Shown here one piece after another: positions 11,419 to 22,482 of a stretch of 64,000 bases of DNA; within the stretch, counting starts at the first letter, position 1; each line of letters starts with the position of its first letter. The notes under the pieces were generated by a model. The model ran no database searches. It had not been told where the DNA came from and was given only the letters and a program-made list of their open reading frames with translations. This stretch comes from Nelumbo lutea (lineage: Eukaryota; Streptophyta; Magnoliopsida; Proteales; Nelumbonaceae), in contig JAKGHH010000001.1 of assembly GCA_022828595.1 (NCBI GenBank), positions 140,077,017-140,141,016 on the forward strand, in the 5' to 3' direction. A program made the translations under genes and the position numbers.

Positions 11419-11929
11419 AGGGTTGTCAATGGACTTCCAAAGTCCAATACCCATTTCGACTCCAAATCTGATTAATTATCCTATATTTGAATGTTAGAAC
11501 TTTCCCGATTAATAATTGAACTGGATATGAATTTAGCTCCATCCAGTTCAACTAAAATTTGAGTCCAATAACAAATTATTATTTTATGTATACATGTAGT
11601 GTAATTATGTAAACATGTAGTATAATTATGTGTACATATAGATTTTTTTTTGTATAATTATATAAAGTTTATAATCGAGAAATTTAATATTTTATATTTA
11701 TATACATTTATTATTCATAAATACTATAAAAATATTAGTTTTTTTACTTTTTAATTTTTTTGTCATTTTAAACACAATAAGGTGGTTGTAGATTAAATCC
11801 AAATCTGATGCAAAATCTGACATGATAATCAAATGCAGATGCTAATCTAAAGTTTTTATAATTGAATGTAGATGCGAATGCAATTGAATCCAATATGAAT
11901 ATGATCTATTTATAACCCTATTACTCACA
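11419..11929. mobile_element. Possible hAT-type MITE
   Basis: Ends AGGGTTGTCAATGGAC and CTATTTATAACCCT are a loose inverted pair. The interior is rich in GATGCGAATGCAATTGAATCC-like text seen in small plant hAT MITEs. I found no matching 8-bp target duplication, so this is tentative. Confidence 0.35.
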
Positions 11930-13215
11930 TTATGTGTGAACTTGTTGCATATCTAAGATAAAGTACATATCTTAGAAGAAAATAGTTGATTGAGTCTGGA
12001 AATTTGTAGGTCTATAGGAATGACAATGGGGCAAGTTCAGGGTAAGGACCATACTCTTTGTCCTTGACCCCAACTTTGAAACTAATCCATGTTCCCAACC
12101 TCAATTGCCAAAGGGGATAAGAATGACCCTCCATTCAAACAAAATTCAATTGAATTTTAATTTTTAATTCATGAACTACTAATTTTATTAATTTCTTAAT
12201 GTTTAATAGTTGTTAGATAAAAACTTGCTAAAATTTAATATTTTTATTAATGTTAGTTATTAAGTTTCAAAATTATAATTTATGAATATCAACCAATTAA
12301 ATAGAATTTAAATATGAAATAAATAAATGGAATTCATATGAGAGTAAAATTTCTATCTTTGAAACACAATAGCCTAATAATAGTAGATGTCCATAGAAAT
12401 ATGCTAAAATAGGTTAATGATGGAAGGGTGGGATCTATGTCTTAGAATTCTCTCTCTCTCTCTCTAGGTGATTTAACTATTTCTGATATTTTTGTTAATT
12501 GATTTTAAAACTATTATTTGTTTATGGACTGGGCTAGGCTCATGTTTGCCTTGAAATTTGTGGCTTGATGTGTACTCAGGCCTAGGCCAAATTGAAATGA
12601 TCACCCCTAAGTAAATTGCTTCTTGTTTATTAGATTAATGAGGTGATGAGAGAGAACAAAATTAAAAAAGAAAAATAAAAATGGGTAATTGAGGGGAGAG
12701 AGAATTAGTAGAGTGAGTTATTGGAAGAGAGAAAGTTGAAGGAATGGTTAATGAGGAGAGATAATCAAAAGAGTTATTGGTAAGAGAAGAAAGAGTTAAT
12801 GTTGAGTTAATAAGGAGAGATGAAAGTCTTAATATAAAGACTTAAAATTGATTGGCTACTTAAGTATTTTAGTTTTAAATAGATTATAAGATAAAGCTAA
12901 TTTAATTCTTAATATGTTTTATTACTAATTTTTATTTTTAAGTGAAAGTTCAGTGGATTTTGAATTACCTCAACCTATTTATATTATTTAATTTATTAAT
13001 ATTTTATGGTTTGTTCGGTTCATAGACAGGACAGGAATCAGAATTCTCAAGAATCAAAATCACCTATTCCTAATGCCTATTTGGTTCAATCGAGAATCAG
13101 AATCAGATTCCATTTGTTGTTTGGTTCATTTGAAATTGGAATCAAAATCAACTAAAAATTTTGAACTTTGTATTAGTTTATTTATTAATACTTTAAGAAT
13201 ATATAATTATTATTA
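11930..13215. other. AT-rich spacer with simple repeats
   Basis: Holds a (TC)n run at about 12450-12467, a purine-rich stretch at 12630-12830 built from loose GAGAGATAAT/AGTTATTGG units, and at 13010-13150 a piece of the GAATCAGAATCAGATTCC-type repeat that also occurs at 49803-50140. No gene seen. Confidence 0.6.
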
Positions 13216-13564
13216 GGGTAAATCTCTTAAACTACCCCTTCTGTTCACGAAATTGACACGTGGTACCCTTACTGTTTAGCTATTGTCTAGAGGTACCCTT
13301 AAATTTTTTGACAATTGTCATTGCCATTAAAGTGCTCATGGAAGGAAACAAAGTGTTAAATTTGCCCTCCACTATTCCTCAAATTACATCCCCTCTTCTT
13401 AAGAGAGAACTACAATTGGCGTAGCAAAAAATGACGGCAGCCATTGCTGGTTTGCCCAGAGACTGCGGTGTTTCAGGAGAACTGGTTCAATGGAGACCTC
13501 AGAAGTGGTTCTGAGAGGATGAACTCTGGTTGCAACTCGTTGAGAGTAAAGTGAGAAAAACCAA

Positions 13565-13615
13565 TCCTGCAACGACCAACTATTCAGCGCCCACCAAGAC
13601 TGCAAGATCTGTACT
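13565..13615 (+). pseudogene. Small inverted second copy of the WD40 (JINGUBANG-like) fragment
   Basis: Plus-strand codons read NDQLFSAHQDCKIC. The same peptide is encoded on the opposite strand at about 14553-14598. The two stretches are therefore inverted copies of one gene piece within the Pack-MULE. Confidence 0.65.
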
Positions 13616-13805
13616 TATCCATTTTACAGTAATCCAGCAATCGCCAAATTCGCCATCACCATCAGGAGCGGAACCTAACCTCGCTCCTGTGAGTTGTGAG
13701 TCACTGAGTTGAGTTGTGGCGTTCGGACTTGGTAGTTGGCAGCACTAAGGTAAAGAGAGATGCTTTGTGGTGCGAGAACGGTCACTCTCCTCCACTACTC
13801 CCTCC

Positions 13806-14525
13806 TAGTTGTTCTTCAAGCCCAAGCCCCTTCCCTCTTTTCCTTTCAAAACCATCTATTGTTCGTCTTCAATTCTCCCTGCCAAAATGACCATTGAACA
13901 CATAATTCTCTTCGAAGTCAAGGACGACACCAAGGCTTCCAAGATCAACGCCATGATCGGTGGTTTGAACGCCCTCACCTCTCTCGACCAGGTTCTTCAC
14001 CTGTCCGCCGGACCCATCTATAGAAACCGATCTTCGGCCCTTAACTTTACCCATATGTTGCACAGTAGGTACAGCGTACAGAACCAAGGAGGATCTCACC
14101 GGCTATTCTGCGCATCCCAAGCATTTGAGCATCGTGAAAGACTCCGTTTTGCCCATATGCAAAGACGTCATGGCCATTGATTGGGTGGCCGATGATCTCG
14201 ATGGCCCGATTGTTCCCTCGCCTGGCGCTGCCATGCGGGTGACTTTTCTAAAGTTGAGGGATAGGGCTTGGGAGACGGAGTGAAGGGATAGGTTTTGGGA
14301 GCTGTTGGAGCTGTTAAGGACTATGTTGGTTCGGTTGACCAGTTTAGTTTCGGCGAGAATTTCTCCCCTGCGAGGGCAAAGGGGTTTTCATTGCTTCGCT
14401 TTCTATTTTTCCTGGATCAAGTGAATTGGATGCTCTGGATTCGAACGATGCGGCGGCGAAAGTGCACAAGGAGAAGGTTGGGGATTCACTGGATTCAACC
14501 CGCCTGTACCTGTACTTGCCTTGGT
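13806..14525 (+). pseudogene. Captured UP3-like stress-response A/B barrel protein, frameshifted
   Basis: From the ATG at 13887 the text MTIEHIILFEVKDDTKASKI..NGLNAL-like ..SLDQVLHLSAGPIYRNRS..FTHMLHSRY matches my memory of plant dimeric A/B barrel (Dabb) proteins of the UP3 type. A 7-bp duplication near 14069-14080 shifts the frame. The homology then continues as RTKEDLTGYSAHPKH, VKDSVLPICKDVMAIDW and VTFLKLRD, a stop follows near 14281, and a second barrel repeat shows VDQFSFGENFSPARAKGF (near 14330-14390). The 80 bases before the ATG encode a basic, Ser/Pro-rich stretch that may be part of a plastid transit peptide. It lies inside the Mutator-like TIRs and has no introns. It is not a working gene. 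The family call is from memory. Confidence 0.72.
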
Positions 14526-14767
14526 GGGTCTCATCGTTATAAATTCTCCATACAGATCTTGCAGTCCTGGTGGGTGCTGCGCTGAATAGTTGGTTGTTGG
14601 AGACCACAAGAGACTTAACTGCGCCCTTGCAGACAGCAACCACATTGATGGTCGGAGACGGCTCTTGGGCATCAGCGTCAGCTTCTCGTATGGGTGAGTA
14701 CCGTGGCAAAGCCTCACGCTGCTCGCTGCTCTTGGCACCTTCCATCTCTTTCCCAAACAATGATTGA
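14526..14767 (-). pseudogene. Captured WD40 repeat (JINGUBANG-like) N-terminal fragment
   Basis: The minus strand reads MEGAKSSEQREALPRYSPIR.., then VCKGAVKSLVVSNNQLFSA and, after a small frameshift, HQDCKI.VWRIYNDETHQGKYR. The motif KSLVV....LFSAHQDCKIRVW is the WD repeat block of plant JINGUBANG-like proteins as I remember them. The fragment meets the UP3-like fragment end to end near 14525, in convergent orientation. Truncated and frameshifted. Confidence 0.6.
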
Positions 14768-15093
14768 AATCTGATTCAAATTCCGATGGATTTCACCGCC
14801 ACCGCTGTAACTTCAGTGGCGGTGAACAATAAGGGAACAATTGCAGAGTGGTTCGCTGTAGCTGTCACCGGGGAGAGGGATGGTAGATAAGAAAGATTGG
14901 GTTTTGAAGAAAATTTATTCATCACATGGTATCGAGTGTGAATGAATTTCAACTGAACATTAATGAATATTAGCCGTAGGGGTAGAGCTATTCAATTGTA
15001 GAAAACTTAATAGTACCACAAGACAGAGTAAGGGTACCGCGTGTCAATTTCGTGAACAGTATGAATAGTTTAAGAGATTTACCCTTATTATTA

Positions 15094-16290
15094 TTATTAT
15101 TATTATTAATTTATTATTATTATTTTATTAGTACTTTTTATTATTTTATATATTAATAGTTTATTATTTTTTAATATTCTATTATTTTTTTTATTATTTT
15201 AAAATTAATATATTATTATTTAATTATTAATAACATTACTATTACTTTAGTATTATTTTTTATCTTATTATTAATTTTATAATATTTTATTATTTCATTA
15301 ATATTAGGGTTTGGGTTTTTTTTTGTCTTGAGTTCTTTATTCCTTAAGAATGAGAATTCTATTCCCTAGGGAGGCCCAATTGTCTCTATTTCCATACCAT
15401 TTATGAAAATGAGGATGGTCACAATGTTTCGTCAAAAAGCTTTATTTTCACTTTCCATTTTCCCCTAATATTTTTTATTTTTTTAATTTTATTTAATTAA
15501 CAATTAACACTTATAATTGGATAAAGCAAATAAAATAATAATAAAATCAATGTGGAACCTACTCCTCTTTCCCCTTAGGCCTTATTTGATCCTCTCACGA
15601 AGCACTACCTAATGAACCTCTTCATTGATTAGAGCCAAGACGTGTCAAGTATTGAATAGTTTGCCCAAACCATGAATTTAAATTAAAGGGAGGAATGGAT
15701 TTTTTTTACCCTTCTGTTTTCATCATTGAACAATCAATTAGATGATTAGGTGAAGCTTTTTTTTGGGTTTTTCCCTATTTGTTAAGGTATTTTTCCCATT
15801 TCCCCTCTATTTCGTTTGTCTCTACTAACGTAATAAGTTGTACTTGATCGGAAAATACTTTCAGGTTCATTATATTGATTAGTTTTAGGGTGTTTTTTCT
15901 TGATGATCATTGGGTCAGATAATCTGACACCCTACAAATATAAGTCGGACGAATGTTTGATTCAAGGGTGTATTTGTTCAGAGATCCAGACTCTTCTATA
16001 TAAATCGGGCGGATGTTTGATTCAAATCCAAATATAAACAAATTAGGATCAACCTATATCCAGACACTAGCTGTAAGATATGAAAATAATGGCCCCACCA
16101 TTGATGAGCAGAACGATAGGAGACAAAAGGCCAAATGTCATCGTTCACACATGAAGCGAAGACATAAATTCTAAAACCCCAATTCTCTCCTTTAAACCCC
16201 TCTCTATATAGTGTATATCTTATCTATTCCCCCTACTTCTCATTAGGAAGGAGGAAGCGGAAATGGCATCTCTCTTATCTACGCAATTTT
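15094..16290. other. AT-rich spacer
   Basis: Begins with a (TTA)n-rich stretch (15085-15300), the target of the Mutator-like element. At 15930-16040 an ~85-bp text with ATAAGTCGGACGAATGTTTGATTCAA occurs twice. No gene seen. Confidence 0.6.
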
Positions 16291-17190
16291 CTCCTTTGAA
16301 TGAAGAAAACAATATAAATTACAAAAAAAAAAAAAAACAAAGAAATACACAAAAAGTTTACAAAAAGATATAGAAGATCATAAACATTTCTACACCATAC
16401 TAAACAAATGAGAATGTAACCATTGGTTTGCTTAAAACACCCTGATTTTACTTTCCAAATTTACGCTCAACTTTCTATTTTTTTCCCATTGTACATATTG
16501 TCGTTGCAAAATAATTATAAAAAACATAAAATGAAGAAAATAATATAAATTGCAAAAAAACCAAAGAAATACAAAGAAAATTTACAAAAAACATTGAAAA
16601 TCATAGAAAATTCTATACCATACTAAAAAATGAGAATGTTGGTCAAAACCCCTGATTTTACTTTCCAACTTTACCCCCAACTTTATATTTTTTCCATTGT
16701 ATATATGTCACTGCAAAATAATTATGAAAAAAACACATAAAATGAATAAAATAATATAAATTACAAAAACAATGAAATACATAGAAATTTTATAAAAAAT
16801 ATAGAAAACCATAAAAATTAAAGAAAAATAACATAAATTACAAATCTATATCATACTGAAAAATGAGAATGTTGTAATTGGTTTGGTCAAAAGACCCCGA
16901 TTTTACTTTCCAACTTTGCCTGCAACTTTCTATTTGTTCCTATTGTATATATTGTCATTGCAAAATAATTGTGAAAAAATACATAAAATGAATAAAATAA
17001 TATAAATTACAAAAAAAACAAAGAAATACAAAGAGAGTTTACAAAAAATATAGAAAATCATAAAAATTGAAGAAAAAACATAAATTACAGAAAAATTGTA
17101 GAATAAAATAAAAATTTATATCTACTACCATATATAAAAAATGAGAATGATAAAGTTAGTGTGGTCGAAAGACCCTAATGTTTCATACTA
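16291..17190. repeat. Tandem repeat, about four ~210-250-bp units
   Basis: Units begin with ATGAAGAAAATAATATAAATTAC at about 16300, 16531, 16741 and 16988. Each contains ACCATACTAAAAAATGAGAATG, then CCCTGATTTTACTTTCCAACTTTACCCCCAACTTT and CATTGTATATATTGTC. A partial unit recurs at 17579. Non-coding. Confidence 0.75.
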
Positions 17191-18482
17191 ATTCTACCCC
17201 CTTAGTTGTTTAGTTGTTCCAACATATCCCAATTCTATATAAGGTTGCATGATAGTTGTTGGCAAAGAAAAAAAAAGAGCCATTGCCTTTTCTAAAAAGC
17301 CATTGGGTGGGTTAAGTACATAGGTTTGGATTGAGCTTCAACCCAACCCACCTAACTCATCCATCAACTCGCTAATGACCCATTTTGGGTTCAACCCAAA
17401 CCCACTATAACCCAACCCAACCTACCCAACCCTTTAATTTTTCACATAATACATAAATTCTAGAAAAAATATAACTATAAAAAATCCATAAAATATAAAT
17501 AAAGAAAGAAAATGTAGAAAATAACATAAACTAAAGAAAAAATAAAATTCCAAAATAATTATGAAAAAACACAAAAAATGAAGAAAATAATATAAAATAC
17601 AAAAAAAAAACAAAGAAATACACAAAAAAATTACAAAAATGTAGAAATCATAAAAATTGATAAAAAATAATAGAAATTACAAATAACAAAGAAAAACCAT
17701 AAATATTAGAAAAATGAAAATATAGAAATTTCATTCCATGGGCCTTACACATGTTTGTCAATTAGGCCCAGGTCTTATAAGGGCATTTGGTCATTGGGAC
17801 TATATGTTATCATGTGTGCGGTTGTTAAGTAGGGCTTTCAAATCATGTACTTAGTCCTATGTGACACTGTGACACATTATGAATTGCTCGATTGTTTTAT
17901 TCTTGGACAATTTTGCGGAGGTTCTCAGCATGCCTGGAAGGTGTTTGCATACATGTTACTTTAGTGGTTGGTTGATAAATTTTGCTTTCAACTATTTTTT
18001 TTTATCTCTTAGGTAAAAAGTTAGAAGAAAATGTTTTTACGCTTAAGTTATTTAATAGTCATCTTAGATAATGACTTCTACTATTCAATGGTCACTTAAG
18101 TAAATTAGCATAATAGCTTTGTTTACTTCTAACCATTAATAGTAATTATTTTTTATAGGGTTTAGGTTATCACAAAACAGGAGATCGGTGAAGAGTGGTA
18201 TCTCCTATTCTCTATAAATTTTGTGTTTCATTGGGATGAACTATATCTATATATAATGTTGTTGAATGTAATTTTATCATTGATTTGGTGCATTAATGTT
18301 TCAATCTAATGCATTTGCAACCAACATTATATGCATATTGCAAACTTCAAATGTTGGAATTTTGTGAGGAGTCTTTTTTATGTATTATATAATTGTCTTA
18401 GAACTTGAGTGGTATGTGAACTTTCATCTATGCTTGAGATATAAAATAAGCATAGTCAAGCATTACCAACAATATCAAATAT
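17191..18482. other. AT-rich spacer
   Basis: Includes a CAACCCAACCC-rich segment (17330-17435), probably a hAT-type MITE remnant. Its open frame at 17434-17625 (minus) is phenylalanine-rich low-complexity translation. The last part leads into a Helitron-type 3' end at 18511. Confidence 0.55.
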
Positions 18483-18511
18483 CTCGTGCATTGCACGGGT
18501 TATTCCACTAG
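18483..18511 (+). mobile_element. Helitron-type 3' terminus, plus strand
   Basis: Hairpin CTCGTGCATTGCACGGG (18483-18499) is followed by TTATTCCA and CTAG, then T. A short GC-rich hairpin about 10 nt before CTAG, with T next, is the standard plant Helitron 3' end. The 5' end should lie to the left; I could not fix it. Confidence 0.55.
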
Positions 18512-18574
18512 TAATAATATAATTGCTCTTTCTCATCAACACTCTCTCTTAATTGTCTCTATTTAATAATATAA

Positions 18575-18601
18575 CTAGCGGGGACCCGTGAAATGCATGG
18601 G
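18575..18601 (-). mobile_element. Helitron-type 3' terminus, minus strand
   Basis: On the minus strand, hairpin CCCATGCATTTCACGGG (complement of 18585-18601, one mismatch) is followed by TCCCCG and CTAG (18575-18578), then T. The element would extend to the right. Only 63 bp separate it from the opposite terminus ending at 18511. Confidence 0.5.
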
Positions 18602-18752
18602 ATTTGTTAAGCGAAAGCTAAACAATAGAAACACACAAGAGTATACAATTGTTTTATATTTTTAAAATTTTAAATAATTAATAATTGTTTATATTTTATA
18701 TACTATTTTAATCATTTTTTATAATACAAAAACAACAATAATTAATTTCATC

Positions 18753-19264
18753 TAGGGTTGTTCATAAAACTGATGAAACCAACCAACGTGACCAACTTGA
18801 CCCGAGTTGGTCCGTTTTCTAGTATTTTCAGTCAGCTTTGGATCAACAATTTCCCAACCCGACCAGAATGGATCAGTTTCGCTTTGGCTATTTGTAAACC
18901 AACCAAAATCAAACAACTTGACCATAGATATATATTAATGTTTTTATATTTTTAATATAATTTTTTAACACAAGAAAATGGGAAAATTCCCATATTTCTT
19001 AGTCTTAAATATTTTATATCAGAAATTTAATTTTTACATTTATTTTTAATAACGACACTATAATTTTTTTAATTTAAATTTAAGTTTTAAGTTTAAATCT
19101 TTTGAACAACCAAACCAAAAATCAGCCCAAATCGATACAACCCAAGTTGGCCAGTTTCACTAATGGTTAATTGGTTTCGGGTTACCAACTCCCCAACCTG
19201 ACCAAGTCGATTTGGTTGGCCAAACATCCTACAACCAAGCCAAACCAACTCGTGAGCACTCCTA
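18753..19264. mobile_element. hAT-like non-autonomous element
   Basis: Inverted ends TAGGGTTGTTCA and TGAGCACTCCTA (complement TAGGAGTGCTCA) are flanked by ATTTCATC (18745-18752) and ATTTCAAC (19265-19272), an 8-bp duplication with one mismatch. The interior repeats CCAACTTGACCCGAGTTGG-type text. No transposase. Confidence 0.65.
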
Positions 19265-19449
19265 ATTTCAACTAAATTAATATTATAATCTCTAATAAAT
19301 AATAATTATTTAATCTCAAATAACTATTGGAATTTTATAGCAAAAATAGACAATTATTGAAAATATATTGATAATGAAATACAATAAGTATAATAATTAC
19401 AAAAATATAATAGATACTAAAAAAATATATTAAATTAGTCAATAAATAG

Positions 19450-19954
19450 TAGGGGTGCAACTTAGGCGGGCCCAACCCAAAATTTTACACGAGCTAGGCT
19501 TGGACTTTCGGTCTTTGGGATGGGTTCAAGCCCAACAAGTCAGGATTTTTTTATTATTCGGGTTTGGCCTGGGCCTAGCCCTTGGATAACTCGAACCCAA
19601 CTGAGCCGAACCCAACTAGACACATTCATATAAATACATATTTGTATATATACACATTTGTATACATGTTTACCTATATATACTTATTTTGCATGCATAT
19701 TTACATATATACATAAATATATGTATACATTTTTGCATAAATACATATATATGTATAATTTTAAAGTGGGTTCATTGACCAACCCGGGGCCGAGCCCAAC
19801 CCGAGTGCATCAAATTACAATGTGGGATGGGCTCGGGTTAGGAAGATCGAGCTTGACCTTGGGCTCGGTTCGGGCTCAGGCCTTAAGCCCAAATTTTATG
19901 GTTAGGCCCAGGTTGACCATAAACCCAACCCAACCTTCCTGACTTACACCCCTA
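19450..19954. mobile_element. hAT-like non-autonomous element with perfect 8-bp TSD
   Basis: Inverted ends TAGGGGTGCAACTTAG and CTGACTTACACCCCTA. ATAAATAG occurs at 19442-19449 and 19955-19962, an exact 8-bp target duplication as made by hAT transposases. The interior is rich in GGGCCCAACCC/GGCTCGGGTT text plus a TATACATA-rich centre. No transposase, so mobilised in trans if at all. Confidence 0.8.
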
Positions 19955-19962
19955 ATAAATAG

Positions 19963-21092
19963 TTTGATCTCTAACAAATATTAATCAATAAATTATAACA
20001 AAAATACAATAAGTAAAATAAATTAAATTTTAAAGTTAAATAACATTAGTTTAATCTCCAATAATTATTGAAAATTTAATATTAAATAACAAAACAAAAA
20101 TTAATTTATACCTAAATATTGAAAATATATTTATCACAAAAAACAATAAATATTAATTTTAGTATAGATAAATATATAAAAAATATAGATTAAGATTTTA
20201 AAATTATTATTAATAAACATTAATTTTTTTGAAAGTTATTTTCTAGAATTATTAATTGATATAAGAGAGATTAGTTATTTACAATATTATTTAGTTATTG
20301 AAATAATATCATTACTTAAATTTTAAAATACTATTTATTTATTGAATTTAATAATCCATAAAATTATAACTTAGACTATTATTATGTAACTTTGTTGTTA
20401 ATTTTGTAAATTATAAAATTATTACTAATTTGTATATTTCGTTATTTTAAAAATTTAAAATGTAGTTATGATAAATATTTTGTTATTCAAAATAATTATT
20501 TTTTAAATATTTATATAATATAAAAATATATTTTTTGTTTTTTATTTTTGTTAAAGTTATTATATAATATTAAATATTATTTTATATAATTACTTAGATA
20601 ATTTTAATATTTATTTATTTAAGATGTTTAGTTTTTGAAATATTTAAAATAATATTTTATTTTTTATTGTTTAAATAACATTTAAATTGAATAATCTGGA
20701 AAATCATAAATTTTTAGTACATAATTTTGTGATGAATTTTGTAAAATCATAAAATTATTAACAATATGAATATTATTAAATCTATTATAATAATTTTTGT
20801 GTTATAATAAATATTTTAAATTTATTATTTAATTTTGTTGGAATATTTAGATAATTTTAAAATCTTTTAATTCAATCTTTCATCAGATAGATATAGATAA
20901 AAAGTGGGGGAGAGGATAAATAGGAATTAGAGATAATTTAGGATAAACTGGGGATGGTAGTTTAGGAAAAATTTTAGGTGGGGAAGAAGAGCATCTCATT
21001 GGTTGTTTCTAAATATCTCTCTTTATAATAATGATAATGATTAATTTTTATATTTTTAAAATAAAAAAATATAGAAAAAAGGAGAAAATAGA
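19963..21092. other. AT-rich spacer
   Basis: Very AT-rich, no gene. Near 21005 ATCTCTCTTTATAATAATGATAATG resembles a Helitron 5' end (A then TCTCT..), but I have no partner for it. Element 2 begins directly after. Confidence 0.55.
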
Positions 21093-22004
21093 TGATGCGG
21101 CACGATCCAGGCACTCCTAGCTGGCTGCTGAGTGGCTCCTTGTTGGAAACGGACGGTACCTGAGAAGACGAACGTGAAGGATTCCTGGGGGATTTGCCTG
21201 GCGGGAATACTCCAAAGCTTAAGTTAGAACGCTGGGGAAGAGTGTAAGAGGCTAAGAGTGTAGGTCGCGTTGGATCACTGAGTTCTTAAGACTAGCTCTA
21301 GAGCAAGAGAATTCAAGTTCATATCATAATCCGAGAGCCCTCTCCCTTCCGACTAAAGGGCTTTTATAGGGGCATTCTTGTCAAAACGGGCATAACCACC
21401 ACTGAGCTTTTATCGCAGCCGTTACCTGCCAGGGCTGCGCAGGTGATCATTGTAGGGTACCATCCTCTTGGATGAGTGACACGTCCCGAAGGGACAGGCA
21501 CGCCACCATCTATCGAGAAACATGGGTGCAAACTATCGAGAAGGCAGGGACTGCACCGCCAGTTGAGAGACGTGGCGCAGTCTGACGGGTACGGTCTTGT
21601 CATATAGAAGCTTCCTAAGAGCATCGTGTTGCTTAGTCGCGAGCTACCCTGTTGCATAGCGAGCTATCCTTGCTGTGAGCTATTTTGTAGCGAGCTCTTA
21701 GGGATACTTCGAGGTGGCCCTTATCAAGATTGTCTTTAGGGCGGTTCTTCCGCCTGAGTGTTGGACCAAGCTGGTTACCCTAGCTCGCGAGCTAGGATAG
21801 TCTTGGAGTATTCCCTTTCGGTAGCTCGGGGGATCTTGAACTCGTGTTGTAGCGAGCTCCCCCTACAGTGAGCTATGATGTAGCGAGTTGTTCTGCAGGC
21901 TCGCTACTTAGTCGCAATCAAGTTGCGGTGCTGAGCTATTGCTCATGCTAAGTCAGGTCCACATGTCATCGCCTCAATGGGTTGGGTCAAATCATCCTCC
22001 ATCA
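21093..22004 (-). mobile_element. 3' LTR of element 2
   Basis: A 912-bp copy matching 31197-32121 over its full length. Minus-strand CCTATAAAAGCCC near 21358-21370 is the likely TATA box. It contains several GAGCTA/AGCGAGCTA units in 21640-21920. Confidence 0.9.
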
Positions 22005-22020
22005 ATTTCCCCCCACTCCT
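22005..22020 (-). other. Polypurine tract of element 2
   Basis: Minus-strand AGGAGTGGGGGGAAAT directly precedes the 3' LTR start (TGATGGAGG). This is the usual plus-strand primer of an LTR element and confirms the orientation. Confidence 0.8.
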
Positions 22021-22325
22021 CGTGTTAAGAGTGCCATCTTAGTGTGAGGAGTTCATGGAGTGTGACAGGTTGATTTGATTGTAGTTCAAACTTGATTGAC
22101 TGCTCATATTAAATGCGTGTGCAGAAGTTAGGAGATTTCTGACATTTCGGATGCCGAGAAATGCGTCAAATTGGCTCTTAACTCTGGGTGTTGTGCAGCC
22201 GTCATTACCTCAATCATGGGAGATATGCAGCCAATCACATTTCGGTTTTAGAAGACGTGCGGTCAGCTTGATTGCGAACCGTCAGATCTGTCTCAATCAG
22301 GGCCGTTGATTTGGAGGCATGGTGA

Positions 22326-22336
22326 CTATAAATAGG
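22326..22336 (+). promoter_or_regulatory. TATA box of the antisense gene in element 2
   Basis: CTATAAATAGG on the plus strand, about 155 bp before the first ATG at 22483 and outside the LTR. It points in the direction of the antisense gene, opposite to the element. The 22021-22325 stretch before it is non-coding and may hold the rest of the promoter. Confidence 0.6.
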
Positions 22337-22482
22337 AGGGCCTCCTAGGCCTCATTTTCTTTCATGCTATCTTGCTTTCTTCAGGTTCTGAGGTCGCGCA
22401 TCCATCTAGTCTACCCGAGCTCTTCCGTTCACACCGTTTCGTCTTTCCGGTGAGTCTCAATCTTCCCGGGACGGTAACCAGA

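Larger units (their letters stand above)
13216..15084. mobile_element. Mutator-like element carrying host gene fragments (Pack-MULE)
   Basis: The ends are inverted repeats of about 60 bp. The outermost 19 bp are identical (GGGTAAATCTCTTAAACTA at 13216-13234 and its complement at 15066-15084). A further block, TCACGAAATTGACACG.GGTACCCTTACT, matches inside. Both sides carry TTATTATTA (13207-13215 and 15085-15093), a perfect 9-bp duplication, the length made by Mutator transposases, although the sequence is low complexity. There is no transposase inside. Instead it holds two fragments of unrelated host genes in opposite orientation. That is the definition of a Pack-MULE. Confidence 0.8.

Noticed and set aside
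15837..15860. Possible Helitron 5' end TCTCTACTAACGTAATAAG
   Set aside because: Preceded by G rather than the expected A, and no link to the 3' end at 18511 could be shown.
17434..17625. Phe-rich minus-strand frame that looks like a membrane protein
   Set aside because: AT-rich repeat DNA (AAAAATA) gives such text in any frame; no start context or family.
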